Notes under the pieces: generated by a model
Seen by the model: the letters and a program-made list of their open reading frames with translations, nothing else
Databases searched by the model: none
What the model was told of the DNA's origin: nothing
Part shown: positions 1 through 10,750 of the stretch, in pieces
How the letters are laid out: each line of letters opens with the position of its first letter
Numbering within the stretch: position 1 is the first letter of the stretch
Program-made: the position numbers and the translations under genes
From: Tomocerus qinae
Taxonomy: Eukaryota > Arthropoda > Collembola > Entomobryomorpha > Tomoceridae
DNA length: 64,000 nt
Reading direction: 5' to 3'
Assembly: GCA_020055645.1 (NCBI GenBank)
Contig: CM034547.1
Span: 58,716,909 to 58,780,908 of the forward strand

Positions 1-127
1 AGAAGAAGATCAGTACTGATGCTAAGAATAAAATTTTAAAGATAAAATTAAAATTCACTTTTAGTTAAAAGTAAACTTAAAAGTCTGTTGTTTTTGTCAT
101 AATAGAAAAATGTAGATTACCACGTAC

Positions 128-3100
128 CGGTTGTAAATCTCCTCATATATATGTTTTGATGGCAAGGACACTTCTAGATATCTTAAATTTATGTCCACTT
201 TATATATAGTGTTCCTCGAAGCAGAATCCATGAATTCGTTCATTTCATTTCTATCACCAGGGATGACACTTTCTCCAAACCCTTGACAATAAAACAACAT
301 TCATTCATAAATACAAACACATTGGAGAGTGCATTCCTTTAGAAATATGTTCACAATCTATCTATATCTTCTTATTACCAGTGACAAAATTGATTAAAAG
401 CCACTAATCATACCATCACAGTTATAATTCTAAACATTGTACTTCAGTTGATTTAAAGTTTAGATTTTAACTCCGAAGTATTAACAACATAATCTGAAAA
501 TGCAATACAGCCTATCTTTGCCCTAGGTTCATAATGGTACCTATTTGTAAATAATCTAAGGAAATACTTTTACAATTATACGCTGACAATATTCAATTAA
601 CTGTCGCCTGTTACCGTCAGAATTATTTTCCTTTTCTTGAGAACTTAGGCACTGGTGAATAACCCTTCTGGAACTGAAAGGGGAGGGCTCTTTTTGCTTA
701 TTAGATAAATAGTTATCCATTGATTCGTTTTCATCTTCGTGTTCATGGTCAATCACAGCATCGACAGGCTTTGTTGGGTAGATACTTATTACAACTCTGA
801 AACCAACCCAAATAGACAGTGTGTGAATCAAAACAGTATGCACGACAAAATGTACAGAAAGTTTAACCAGTCAATATATACGGTGTGGAAACCAAGCACA
901 CTAATTCTAGAATACAGGCACTACACTTTTACTGTTTTTCCATTAAATGCAGTTATTTAAAGACATCAGAGTAATATCAGAAAACTGTACAGTCAATGAT
1001 AATATATGTGTGTGGATGTAGGTGTTACAGGGAGATTGAAAAGAAACACATGCAAAATGCCTAGGCTACATGTAAAGAACAAAATTTTGACTTTTAACCT
1101 AACCTAATTTAAATCAATTAAACTTCCATAAAAGTACATTGACAATCGGCAAGTTGTTTTAAATTAGGTTAGGTGCGTTAAAAAAATCTTAATTTTGGTT
1201 TTTCACTTTACATATAGCCTAGGCATTTTGCATACTATGTATGTCCGGTCTGTACAATTTCCTGTAACATAGGTACATATGAAGCATTTTCAATGTATAT
1301 ATTGACTATAACAAATGTTTTTTTTCAAATTATTTACTGTTACTTAGTTTTTAAAATTACCTTGGCCAGTCAAATCCTTGACATTGTAGCGATGTGGCAT
1401 CTATCTCAGGATCATCTGCCAAGGCTTTCGCAATAATTACTGTATCACTCAATTGAGTCTCCTAAAGACAGCAATGTTTTAAATTATAAACTATGTAAAA
1501 AATAATGTAACGCGTTAAAAAATAACTTGCCTTATAAAACAGTTGCACTTCATTACATTTGGTATCCAGTTCAATGATGCTAGAATTTGAGTTTAAAACA
1601 GTTTCAAATTTTAGATCCCTCAGTTGAAATACCACAGAATCACTTCTTATGTTTCGACTTCGAGATGAGGGTCGTTGCGGGTCATCATATGACCTTAGAT
1701 CAGGAATTGGAAACCTATACCACAGGTTCAGTAAAATTACAGTCCTCATAGTAGCCGTAGTATAACAATGCAAAAAACATTAATTATAACATTAGATTTT
1801 AGAAAGCAAAGTTATTTCAAGTTACCTGAAGTTCATTTCAGCGTTTGGCGATTGTAATTTTATTTTCACTACGGAGCTATCTTTACTATTGGTGTTGGTT
1901 TCGTCCTACAAAACAAAAAAATATCATTTGCCAAACTGCACGAATACCTCATTTTCTTTGTAAATGGCATGATCGTCTCTGATTTACCTGATATTTCAAC
2001 TGGTCTGCTTTAGACTCGGTATAGAAAGGCAATTGGGGATGTAAAAGCGAGTAAATTCTGTCGATTAATGAGATATCCACTTCGGATTTAAATGGTTGTA
2101 AATTGAAAATTAGTTTTGTTTTACTTATCGAAGCTCGGGATTTATAGCTTTTGTGATTAAATTCTATTCTTGCAGAATTGCACGGTCCAGAGTCAAAGTT
2201 TGGGAAATTTAGTATCTGCCAAAACACCAGCAATTCATTACATACAGTTTATACCATCTTAACTTAACATTAAAATATCATGTCTTCAAAGTCAACGAAC
2301 TTACTTCTACAATTTCTTGATCAGATTTCGCATAAGAGCTATTGGATGACTTAACTGCTTCCACAAGCTCACAGTACCCTAAGCTTACATGACCAGTTGT
2401 GATTGAATTCGCTGAGACTATGTTTATTGAGCCTTCCACTTTTAATGGGGCAGATATAAATCTGAAAACGTGTATAGATCCAAAAAATATTATGACGTAC
2501 CAACAGTGGACTATTACCATAAGGAAACGAAAAATTAGATTTGAAAAATGAATCTCGAAAACTATACCTACCTTAAATTACTGCGAGAACATGCACTCCT
2601 CAATTGGGTTCTAACTTTATCGATATCCTTTTTTCCAGAAACAGTAGCCCCAAACAGCCCAAGCTGTTGAAAGAAATCCCGAGAGTATTTCTTCATATTC
2701 TTCACACTAGCTGATTCTACGCCGTAGACGGGAGAAAGAATTAATACATCTTCATGCAGCAACACCACTGCAACACTAGCGAAACTAAGGCAAAATTTTG
2801 TTTTCTCAATACAGTTTTGATTTTGTTGTGGCTTCTGTGTACTGTAATATTTCGAAGATAGCGTAGTTGAGCATGTGCTTTCTGACATAGACTGTTGAAG
2901 AGACGAAGAGATGGAAGTCATGGAAGCATTCATGAAAGTCGAATTGACACTACTATACATTTCAGCTTTCGATTTGAAAGGTAGAAATTCTTCGTCACTA
3001 TCATCTTTAAAAAAACAATAACAACAAGAAGGTAAGAAATAAATATGGTATTTATCTTGTCTGGTGCTAACTCCATATGCAAATTTCATTTACCAGGCCT

Positions 3101-4981
3101 TTCACCAAGTATTTAAATTTCTGCAAAGACATCAAAACATTTGAGAATATACTTTATAAAATACCTAAACATGGTGATGACCAGCCTTGGGGCTGCTGAA
3201 GTCCTGGTAGCCCAATTCTTCCGGGATTGAGTTTGTCTTGTAATTCCTCTTCAACTTTTTTATAATCAAACGAATCCATTGGCTTTTCTTTGCAATACCT
3301 TCTTCCCGGAAAATCCCCACTTTAAAAACAACAACCACAATATTATATTAAAACTACAATTTTTTAAAAACTAATCATTACGTTATTTCCATAACTAATA
3401 ATATTATGCTTGACAAACCTATCAGCATTTAGATCTGGATTCAAGATTTCGTCAATTAGTCTATAAACAGTGTGCATTTGAATTGGAGTCATTAGGGTTA
3501 TGAGAGAACCAAAAGCGCAATCTAATATTAGCTGAGGTCCGCCAATTGAATCATCATTTTTTATTTGAATTTTTATTTCATGACGCCCTGAGAATTTCCC
3601 CAGCAATACAGCATTATCTTCTTCGGTTTCTTCTTTACTTGATAAATCTACATCGTCCTCCTAAAAAGCCAACGAAATCATGGGTTTATCAAAATAACTT
3701 CATATAGTAATCCCAAAACCCTTTTTTATCGATTTGGAATAAAAAAGAAAACTATTGTGTTTAGAAACATTACTGGTAATTAAAACTTCAAATTTAAACT
3801 TTGAAATAAATGTATCACCTCGGGGTTACAGTCTTTGAAGTAACGGCGATTTAAATTAAATTGATCGTGTTTAAATATATCGCTGTAGCAAGATACCCCC
3901 TCTAATGTAACTTTTTTGTGTGAAAACGCTGTTTCGTATGAACGAATTTCTTCTCTGGAATCAGAAGACGCTTCATCGGTGAATTTTAGTCTAAATTCAA
4001 TGGGATATAACACAATGAATACAATCAATTCTTAATCAGTTGCGAAAATCAAAAAGAAAGTACCGTTCCTTACAATTTTATTTTGAAATCGACAGCAATC
4101 CCAACATCGCTTCCTGTTTGGCTTCTTTCCACTCGAATTATAGAATCCCTTAGTATCATTTTGACACGAGATATCACTACGAAATAATTACATGATTTTT
4201 TTTTTAAAAATTGAGTAACAGATGAAACAAGAAAATGATTTAAGTTTGAGACAATCTTACTTGCGTCAATCGTTTGGGCACATCTTTCTAGTCCTGTTAA
4301 GCGTTGACTTGATTCTGGAGTTTGATTGATACACAATTCAGGTTCGTCATCCGAGTCTCCAATCTTTAAACATTCTTCAGCAAGCTGCATACTTGAGGCC
4401 ATACTAGCCCACATTGAGTCCAGCATAGAGCTTCCTTCATTGCGTAAAATTCACATTCATGTAAAATTAATGTACCTTTCTGTATAATGTCTAGTATACT
4501 GCAGTATACAACGTTAAACAACATCATTAAAAGTGCCAAATTTACCATTATCCAATCTCTTTTTCGGCTGCACAGTAATTTGCAACCCGCTTATTTCTAT
4601 TTCACAACTATCGTTCATGATAGATGACCATGGTATTGACACAGATATATTGTCCAAATGTCCCTCAATAAATTCAATAGGAATGTTCTGCTGCTCCGCC
4701 AAAACATTTAATGCCTAAATAAACATCATTACATTACTACACAATGACCCCTTCTTAATAGAATGATAGAATAGATTCATAGCTGATAGAATAGAAACAG
4801 AAACTAAATTCGCACAAACCTCGCAGTCCAATTCCACATTTGTCACATTCCCCGTTCCATTGTATAGATCAACGGTAAGTTGATCTAATGTCAGTTTTTC
4901 CTGAAGATACTGGCCAAGGTACCTTTGCAGCAAGTACCTGCTCACCCGTTTCTTTAAATTGTCTGTCCACGCTGCGAACAT
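128..4981 (-). CDS. ATG2: Autophagy-related protein 2 (ATG2), N-terminal part, runs off left edge
   Basis: ATG2 is a rod-shaped lipid-transfer protein that bridges the ER and the growing phagophore and works with WIPI/ATG18 and ATG9. Fifteen exons are readable on the minus strand: 4820-4981, 4546-4714, 4261-4434, 4075-4176, 3819-3990, 3419-3660, about 3166-3321, 2572-3004, about 2312-2463, about 1989-2213, about 1823-1905, about 1535-1713, about 1361-1461, about 570-798 and 128-281, giving roughly 900 residues, under half of a typical ATG2. The first exon holds the chorein-type start (SRYLLQRYLGQYLQEKL, LDQLTVDLYNG). The second holds EFIEGHLDNISVSIPWSSI and SGLQITVQPKKR, both diagnostic of ATG2. 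The exon at 128-281 ends in LPSKHIYEEIYNR, a pattern I recognise from mid-protein ATG2. The intron after the 1535-1713 exon has a GC donor (AAG|GCAAGT). I see no frameshift. The exon at 570-798 is the least certain. Confidence 0.93.
1049..1240. repeat. Imperfect inverted-repeat MITE in an ATG2 intron
   Basis: Two arms of roughly 80 bp face each other inside the ATG2 intron 799-1360. The left arm carries GCAAAATGCCTAGGCTACAT and a downstream AACCTAACCTAATTTAA. The right arm carries the reverse complements TTAAATTAGGTTAGG and TAGCCTAGGCATTTTGC. No coding capacity was seen. This is a typical non-autonomous terminal-inverted-repeat element; its family is not identified. Confidence 0.55.
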
Positions 4982-5526
4982 TTTTGGCTATTTTAAACGC
5001 TTACAGCGTTGGTAATGCCTTTGTTGCACTGGTATTATCTTATCTTCATTTCAATAACCTGGAGGAAGGATGAAGTTATTCAGATCTCAAAAATCTCAGA
5101 AGACCTATAAATCACAAACATTATATGAAAATGACTGCAGTTAAATAATAAATATTTATAAATCTTTAATTCATATCATTTTGTGCTTCCAAATTAACAT
5201 GATCTCAATTTAGACTGGACTCTTGGCTAGATATTTTAATTTTAATCACCAACTTGTTAAAACAACAAAAAGAGAAGCCAGCAGCACAGAGATTTTGTAC
5301 TTTTTACGCATTTCCCCGTCTGTAATTACATCAATTGTAAAAATGATAATCTATTTGATTAAATTTCGAATAAATTACTTTACTGCAGAATTATGGCTGC
5401 GAATTGCGAATACCACCAAATAAAACTGTTAAAATTATGAAAAATAAATTGTTATGATTAATGTTGGAAATCAACAGCTGATTGCAAACAGCTGAGATGG
5501 AATTCTGATATTTAATATTTGCAAAG

Positions 5527-5591
5527 GTATGCACCCCAACGCATACCTTCATGTGCTAAATTTAGTACATGGAGGTATGCGTTGGGGTACA
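5527..5591. repeat. Compact nested hairpin about 550 bp upstream of the ATG2 start
   Basis: Arms of about 26 bp at 5531-5556 and 5566-5591 are nearly reverse complementary around a short AT loop. Within the left half there is a second inverted pair, GGTATGC...GCATACC. The whole can form a long hairpin or smaller cruciform arms. It lies between the ATG2 start codon (minus strand) and the Harbinger element. It may be a tiny foldback remnant, and no promoter function is shown. Confidence 0.6.
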
Positions 5592-6238
5592 TTATTGAAA
5601 ACATTAATTTGCACACACGCACTTTTTACGCACTTTGCAATTTCTATAACTCAACTGCAAAATCTCTTGAGGCTTTGCAGTTGAGAACCGAATGCAAACC
5701 GAAACCGATACAAAGTGAAAATTAGTATTCACTCACATTAAATTTTCGTGGCCAGTAGCGCTTCCAGAATATATCCCATTGGGCCCAGTTCCTGCAAAAC
5801 GCAAAGTGCAAAATAACAGTAGCCTTTCACGCATATAACTCGCTTCCTACAGCAAGCTTCTTGCTTTTTCCATCGTGCGTTTTCTCCGCTAACTGTCGCT
5901 GTGTGATCCCACTTAAAAAACTGCGTGATTGCATAAAATTTAAGTTTGCGCCAGAAAGAAGCAGCAGAAAGCTAGATAGTAGCTGCACACTGCGTCTACG
6001 AATAGGTGGGATCACCCAACGCGGCAAGCTGCTACCGAAATTATTGTGTCGACACAGCTGTTCTAGTTTTTGATCATTCCATCCATTGCCGTCCAACTCA
6101 ATATAGTTCTCCGGCTTTAAAGAGCCATTAAATATTAAGTAATTCTGATTTTAATTACAATAGACGCGCACATCGGCCGCTTTTTGTAGGTAAACAGCAA
6201 GCTGGTCATCGGTAGAGTATTCTGAGGAGGGTAATAAA

Positions 6239-7425
6239 ATGGGTAAGTAAATAATTATTTGAGTCGACTCAATCAGCTATGATACCGAATCATTATATCC
6301 CTAATTAATATTTACAGCATCGAGTCAATGTGGAAACTGTGGAAGTCAAGACGGCCATTTCCGATCCAATTGCCCAAAACCTAAAAATTATTCATTGGAA
6401 CATTGGCACGCAGCAAAGAAACAATTCCGACGGGAGCATCCGGACGAAGTGAGAAAATTACGTGAAAGAAAAGAAGAAAACAGAAAGTGGCAAGAGGAGG
6501 GAAAGACTATACCCGTAAGAAAATCTATTTACATACAAAATAATCATAAATATATATATATATATATATAATAAAAAAGTATATTAAGTTCTGCTGTGTC
6601 GACACAAAGATATACAAATTGAATTATATATTTATTATTTCAGTTCTCCTTATTGAATGCAGCTACATGCAACATGTTGCAAACCTTGTACGATCTTTCA
6701 CAAGATTTGGACATTTTGGGTCGTCCCATAGAGTGGGAGGCAGTCAACAACGAACTGGACTCGCTTTTGCCTCTAATCCGAGAAATTGTTAACAATGGGA
6801 AAGGGGTATATATTTCAACAAGGTGATTATTATTGAATTTAGCAATAATGGTTGTTCAAAATGTTTTTTTGTTGTTCATGCAGTTTTTGTTTCAAAATCG
6901 CATCAAGGATATAGTTGATGGAGACATTTTTGTCTCCAGACTTAATGATCTGCAGGAAAGCAGAGACGAACTTGTGCAGCAAGTAAAGTCTTTCGTCAAT
7001 GGAAAACTGGGCAATTTGGCGCGTATGCATGCAAGGTAATTTTGCAGTTATGTGGGTCGACCCTTAACGTTGGTATAATTAAAGTCTAATGATGTTATTG
7101 TCCTTGTAAATATAGGAGAGATCCCGTAAGCTTCCTTCGCTATGTTTACGAGAACTACCCCCAAAATGCAAATTCACATTCGATGCTGAGCAGCTCAATG
7201 GGTCGTCCCTAAAAAAATATTTATTGAAATCTTTGTTGCACTATCATCCTGACAAACAAGCCAATTGCCAAGCAGACTGGAAGTGCATATGTGAGACATT
7301 ACTATATGCATATAATATATTATGGTCAAATTAATTAATAATTCATTTAACAAATATTGCTTTTTTGATTTGTAGGCGAAGCAATCACAAGGTGCCTTAC
7401 GGATGCATTTTCTCGATTTCAATAG
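6239..7425 (+). CDS. Transposon-encoded zinc-knuckle plus J-domain (HPD) protein, intact
   Basis: Six exons (6239-6242, 6318-6514, 6644-6805, 6884-7035, 7121-7290, 7376-7425) join in frame to about 244 residues with no break. Exon 1 is only ATG plus one base. The N-terminus has a CX2CX5HX4C zinc-knuckle-like motif (CGNCGSQDGHFRSNC, about residues 6-20), then a charged Lys/Arg/Glu stretch and helical middle. The C-terminus resembles a J-domain: LLKSLLHYHPDKQ with the HPD tripeptide, then WKCICEAITRCLTDAF. HPD is the Hsp70-contacting motif of DnaJ proteins. Exon 5 needs the acceptor at 7119-7120. Palindromes sit in introns 1, 2 and 4, in exons 3 and 5, and one overlaps the TAG stop. No Hsp70 or nucleic-acid binding is demonstrated; zinc and J-domain roles are inference from motifs. 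Confidence 0.72.
6550..6571. repeat. (TA)n microsatellite
   Basis: About eleven TA units lie inside the second intron of the J-domain gene. It is a simple repeat of no evident role. Confidence 0.8.
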
Positions 7426-7787
7426 GGTCGACCCTCTTTAGCTCGCCTGAGGAAGCGTTTACTGATATCCGATAAAATTGATTAATTTGTGTTTAATATA
7501 TTTATCATTAGTAAATGTATATGAAGTATAATTTCTATGCAAAATAAACTACAAGCCTATAAATGGACATGGATCTGATATTTGCCTTGTTTATCATATA
7601 CATAATATTATCATTAATAGTATCATCAGATAAAACCTAGATGAAATATTTTATACTATCCGCCACAAATTTATAGCAAAAATCATTTTACTTTTTTGCC
7701 TATACCAGATGAAAAGAAAAGCAAATAGAGTCTCTGCAACCTTTTGACCGGGATTGAAGTTAATAATCACAAGATAACTGGTTCAAT

Positions 7788-9260
7788 ATGGTAATGTATT
7801 TTTTGTTGAACAAGTATTTTTGAAACATAATTGACATTACAGAGTAGGTCGACCTAATAATAATTATTACGTAGTTACAGGTTAGTGATAAAAAGAGAAA
7901 AATTTTAAAGTTGCTTTTGCTGAAACGCTCAACTACGAAAAACATAAAGCGCAAATACTGGGTCCATCCAATTTTCCAAAATCGAAGTGTTGATGGCGAA
8001 CACATCAAGCTGGACGAAATGCTTAAAAAGTACCTGGACCGCTTAGCAGCTTATACCCGGATGTCACCAAACACATTTATGAAGCTGCTGTCTCTAGTAG
8101 GGTCGTCCCTAATGAAGAAAAGATTCTAACTGGAGAAAAGCTGTACCGGTTCGAATTAGGCTTTACGTTATTTTGAGGTAATTCATTTCTAAGTTCATTT
8201 GTTCATTTTAAAATTATTGTATACGAATTTCTATTATTTGTAGGTATCTGGCAACCGGTGACAGCTTCAGGTCTATTTCAACCAGCTTTAGCTTGGGCTA
8301 CACAACCGTTTGGGAAATTGTTCACGAAGGCCTTCCAGTCATTTGGAAAAAGCTAAAGGATCTCTACGTGAAAGTAATAATCAAATAAAAATAAGGTCGA
8401 CCTTATAATAATTTTGAATGTTTATTTTAGTTCCCTTCGACAGAGGAATGGGGGAAAATCGTGGATGGATTCTACGATAAGTGGAACTTCCCTAATTGTC
8501 TTGGGTCTATCGATGGTAAACATGTAGTAATGGAAGCTCCCCCCAATTCCGGATCACTGTATTTTAACTACAAAGGAACTTTTAGTATTGTTCTGCTTGC
8601 CACGTGTGATGCGGACTACAACTTTACATCAATAGACGTAGGAGGTTACGGCAAACAAAGTGACGGAGGAATTTTCTCAGGGTCGACCCTAGGACAGAGA
8701 TTAGCTGCAGGAACTTTAAATACTTGCGGACCCCGATATCTTCCTTTAACCACAACGTCTATGCCATGTTGTTTTATCGGTGATGAAGCGTTTCCTTTAT
8801 CTACAAGGTTGATGCGTCCTTACCTCTGGGAGGGGGTTAAATACTCCGAAGCGAGTATTTAATTATCGTCTTTCCAGAGCAAGACGATGCATTGAAAATG
8901 CTTTTGGCATTCTAGCATCACGTTGGCGAATCTTTCGGAGACCGATCGCCGCAGAGCCAAAGCAAGTTGAAAACATTGTCTTAGGTAAGCTATACAATTT
9001 GAGTCGACTCTCGAATTTTGGAAGGGAATGTAATCTTACTTTATCTTATAGCTTGTGTTGCGTTACACAATTTCCTGAAGAAGGAAGAAATGAAGCATGG
9101 ACCTGCTGAACGGTTTTACAATCCTGTTGGGTACGGAGACGACTCCATGGAAGCAAATGGTGAATGGAGAAATGAACACCCTCCTTCTGGACTTATTGAT
9201 GCTAGGCCTATATCGGTTGCAGCGCAGGAAAGGGCTTCCAAGAAAATGAGGAGGATTTGA
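7788..9260 (+). pseudogene. HARBI1-type PIF/Harbinger DDE transposase with two single-base frameshifts
   Basis: Exons 7788-7790 (ATG only), 7881-8177, 8244-8373, 8431-8984 and 9052-9260 give about 396 residues once two extra bases are allowed for. The protein catalyses excision and integration of the element. The N-terminal RKYWVHPI block, the YLATGDSFRSIS helix-turn-helix-like region and the RNase H-fold core are clear. The catalytic acidic residues are all present: Asp in GSIDGKHVV, Asp in KQSDGGIF and Glu in CIENAFGIL; ACVALHNFL follows as usual. One extra A lies in the AAAA run near 8117-8120, and one extra base lies near 8824 (between RPY and the Gly-Arg-Gly loop); each breaks the frame. 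Sequence error in runs is possible but recent decay is equally likely. Palindromes lie in introns 1, 3 and 4 and in exons. Confidence 0.9.
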
Positions 9261-9495
9261 TGAATTATTTTATGGATGTGGGTGCAGTGGATTGGCAACT
9301 GTCTAAAATAAATGCTTAGTATAGCGATGAAAGCATTTGTGTACAGAAATCATTTAATCTATACTGAGTGTAAAATAAATTGTAAATAACACAAATTGCA
9401 ACAAAGACGTAAATTTATGTATATTCCTTTATACTATTTATTAGATTGTAATTCTTTACACCATATTTTCATACATCTAGTACAGCTTTAAGGAA

Positions 9496-10750
9496 TTATG
9501 GATTATTTTGAGTCGACTCATTGGAGAGAGGTTGTTTTTCCCAAGTACCCATTGGGTACATTATTTCGTATAACAAGGATGAAATTCTCACCATTGCATA
9601 CGAAGCAGTTTGTAAGGGTACGTTTCTCAAGCTGTTACAAATTGTCATACCGAAATGGTAAAACTGGTCTTTTACCTCTTCTGGTTCTTCAAGCACCTTC
9701 AGTATCTTTTCATTTAGTACTGCTTCGTTGGCATCAGCTTTTCTTTTTACAACCTAATCATCCAATAAACAGATATTAGTAAAACAAATGCTAGTTTCAA
9801 TGAATTTATAAATGTTAATTGCTGATTAGTTTGCTTACTTTCCTAGTTGATTTAGGAGTCGACTCTATTCTTGCTCAAGTCTTCCTGTAAACGACATTTA
9901 AATATTATGATTAAATTATCTGCTATTGTAGCCATAATTATTGTTTGTATAATATATATGCAATTGGGTGATATTCGTACATGGTAACTTGCTCCATCGA
10001 CAACCCCATTTCCGGAATTTCCATCAGATGAATTCTCGGGAACTGAGGATTGATTGTCGTCAACAATGGAGTCGTCTCCCGGAAAGTTTGATTGAGTGCT
10101 GGAACAAAAATTTAAATACATAGGGTTAAATCCATCATTATAATAATTTCGCAAATATTACTTCCTCTCACTTTTCATTTTCCTCATTACAGGAGGACAA
10201 CACCCTGTCCATGGCGCTATAGTAGGGCCATGGCTTTTTTTGTTAGCTCCGTCTCCACTTTTACCCTTTAGAATCTTCTTTACTCTATAATAGTAATCTC
10301 GTAACGTCTTCCACTTCTTTCTGCAATAGTCTCCTGTGTCGACACAATATTTTAGTATTGGATACAAATAGTATTTTATAATTAAGTATATTACGTATAT
10401 TGTAATAATATATTTTACGCTTACCATTCACTTCCTTTTTTGCAAACTTGAGTCCAGTAGCGACATCATTCCAGGCGTCACTGATCACATCCCGTTTACT
10501 ATGTCTCGGATCACGACAGTCGTAAATAAAAGGACGACTCTCAACCTTTCGGATTAATTCGAAAACTGAATTGTCTCCTTCCTCTTCGTTTCCAAAATCC
10601 TGGACGACCTGGCTTTCAAACTGACTGTCGTTGTCCTCAATTTCGTGTGTCTAGCGATATACAAAAGAAAAAGATGTATATTCTGGTCATTTAGAAATTA
10701 TAGTTGTTAATAAAACAGTTAATAATTTGTGTCGACACAATTCTCACCAT
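9496..10750 (-). CDS. Transposon-encoded MADF-BESS DNA-binding protein, intact
   Basis: Five exons on the minus strand (10748-10750 ATG only, 10425-10650, 10162-10333, 9981-10098, 9496-9753) join in frame to 258 residues. The MADF (Myb/SANT-like) domain begins at VFELIRKVESRPFIYD, continues through SDAWNDVATGLKF and ends with CRKKWKTLRDYYYRVKK. After a low-complexity acidic/Ser/Asn linker, the C-terminus has a BESS-type interaction motif (FHFGMTICNSLRNVPL region followed by YAMVRISSLLYEIMY). In Harbinger transposons the Myb-like partner binds element DNA and brings the transposase to it; MADF-BESS proteins also self-associate through BESS. It is therefore the leading candidate reader of the palindrome array. 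One palindrome forms the 3' splice acceptor region of exon 3 and another encodes NESTQ just before the stop. Confidence 0.85.

Larger units (their letters stand above)
6045..10740. other. Element-wide array of TCGA-centred palindromes (about 18 sites)
   Basis: Perfect 10-bp palindromes start at 6046, 6596, 10336 and 10729 (GTGTCGACAC); at 6261, 9001, 9510 and 9856 (GAGTCGACTC); at 7054, 7425 and 8680 (GGGTCGACCC); and at 7846 and 8394 (AGGTCGACCT). Five more sites keep symmetric arms but have TCGT or ACGA in the middle: 6718, 7200 and 8100 (GGGTCGTCCC), 9136 and 10069 (GAG/CTC arms). Several extend to 12-16 bp; the longest is ATAAGGTCGACCTTAT at 8391-8406. Gaps between neighbouring sites are 122-421 bp, mean about 275. 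Weaker look-alikes lie at 10054 (TTGTCGTCAA) and 10602 (GGACGACC). Function is inferred: likely sites for an element-encoded DNA-binding protein. Confidence 0.9.
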
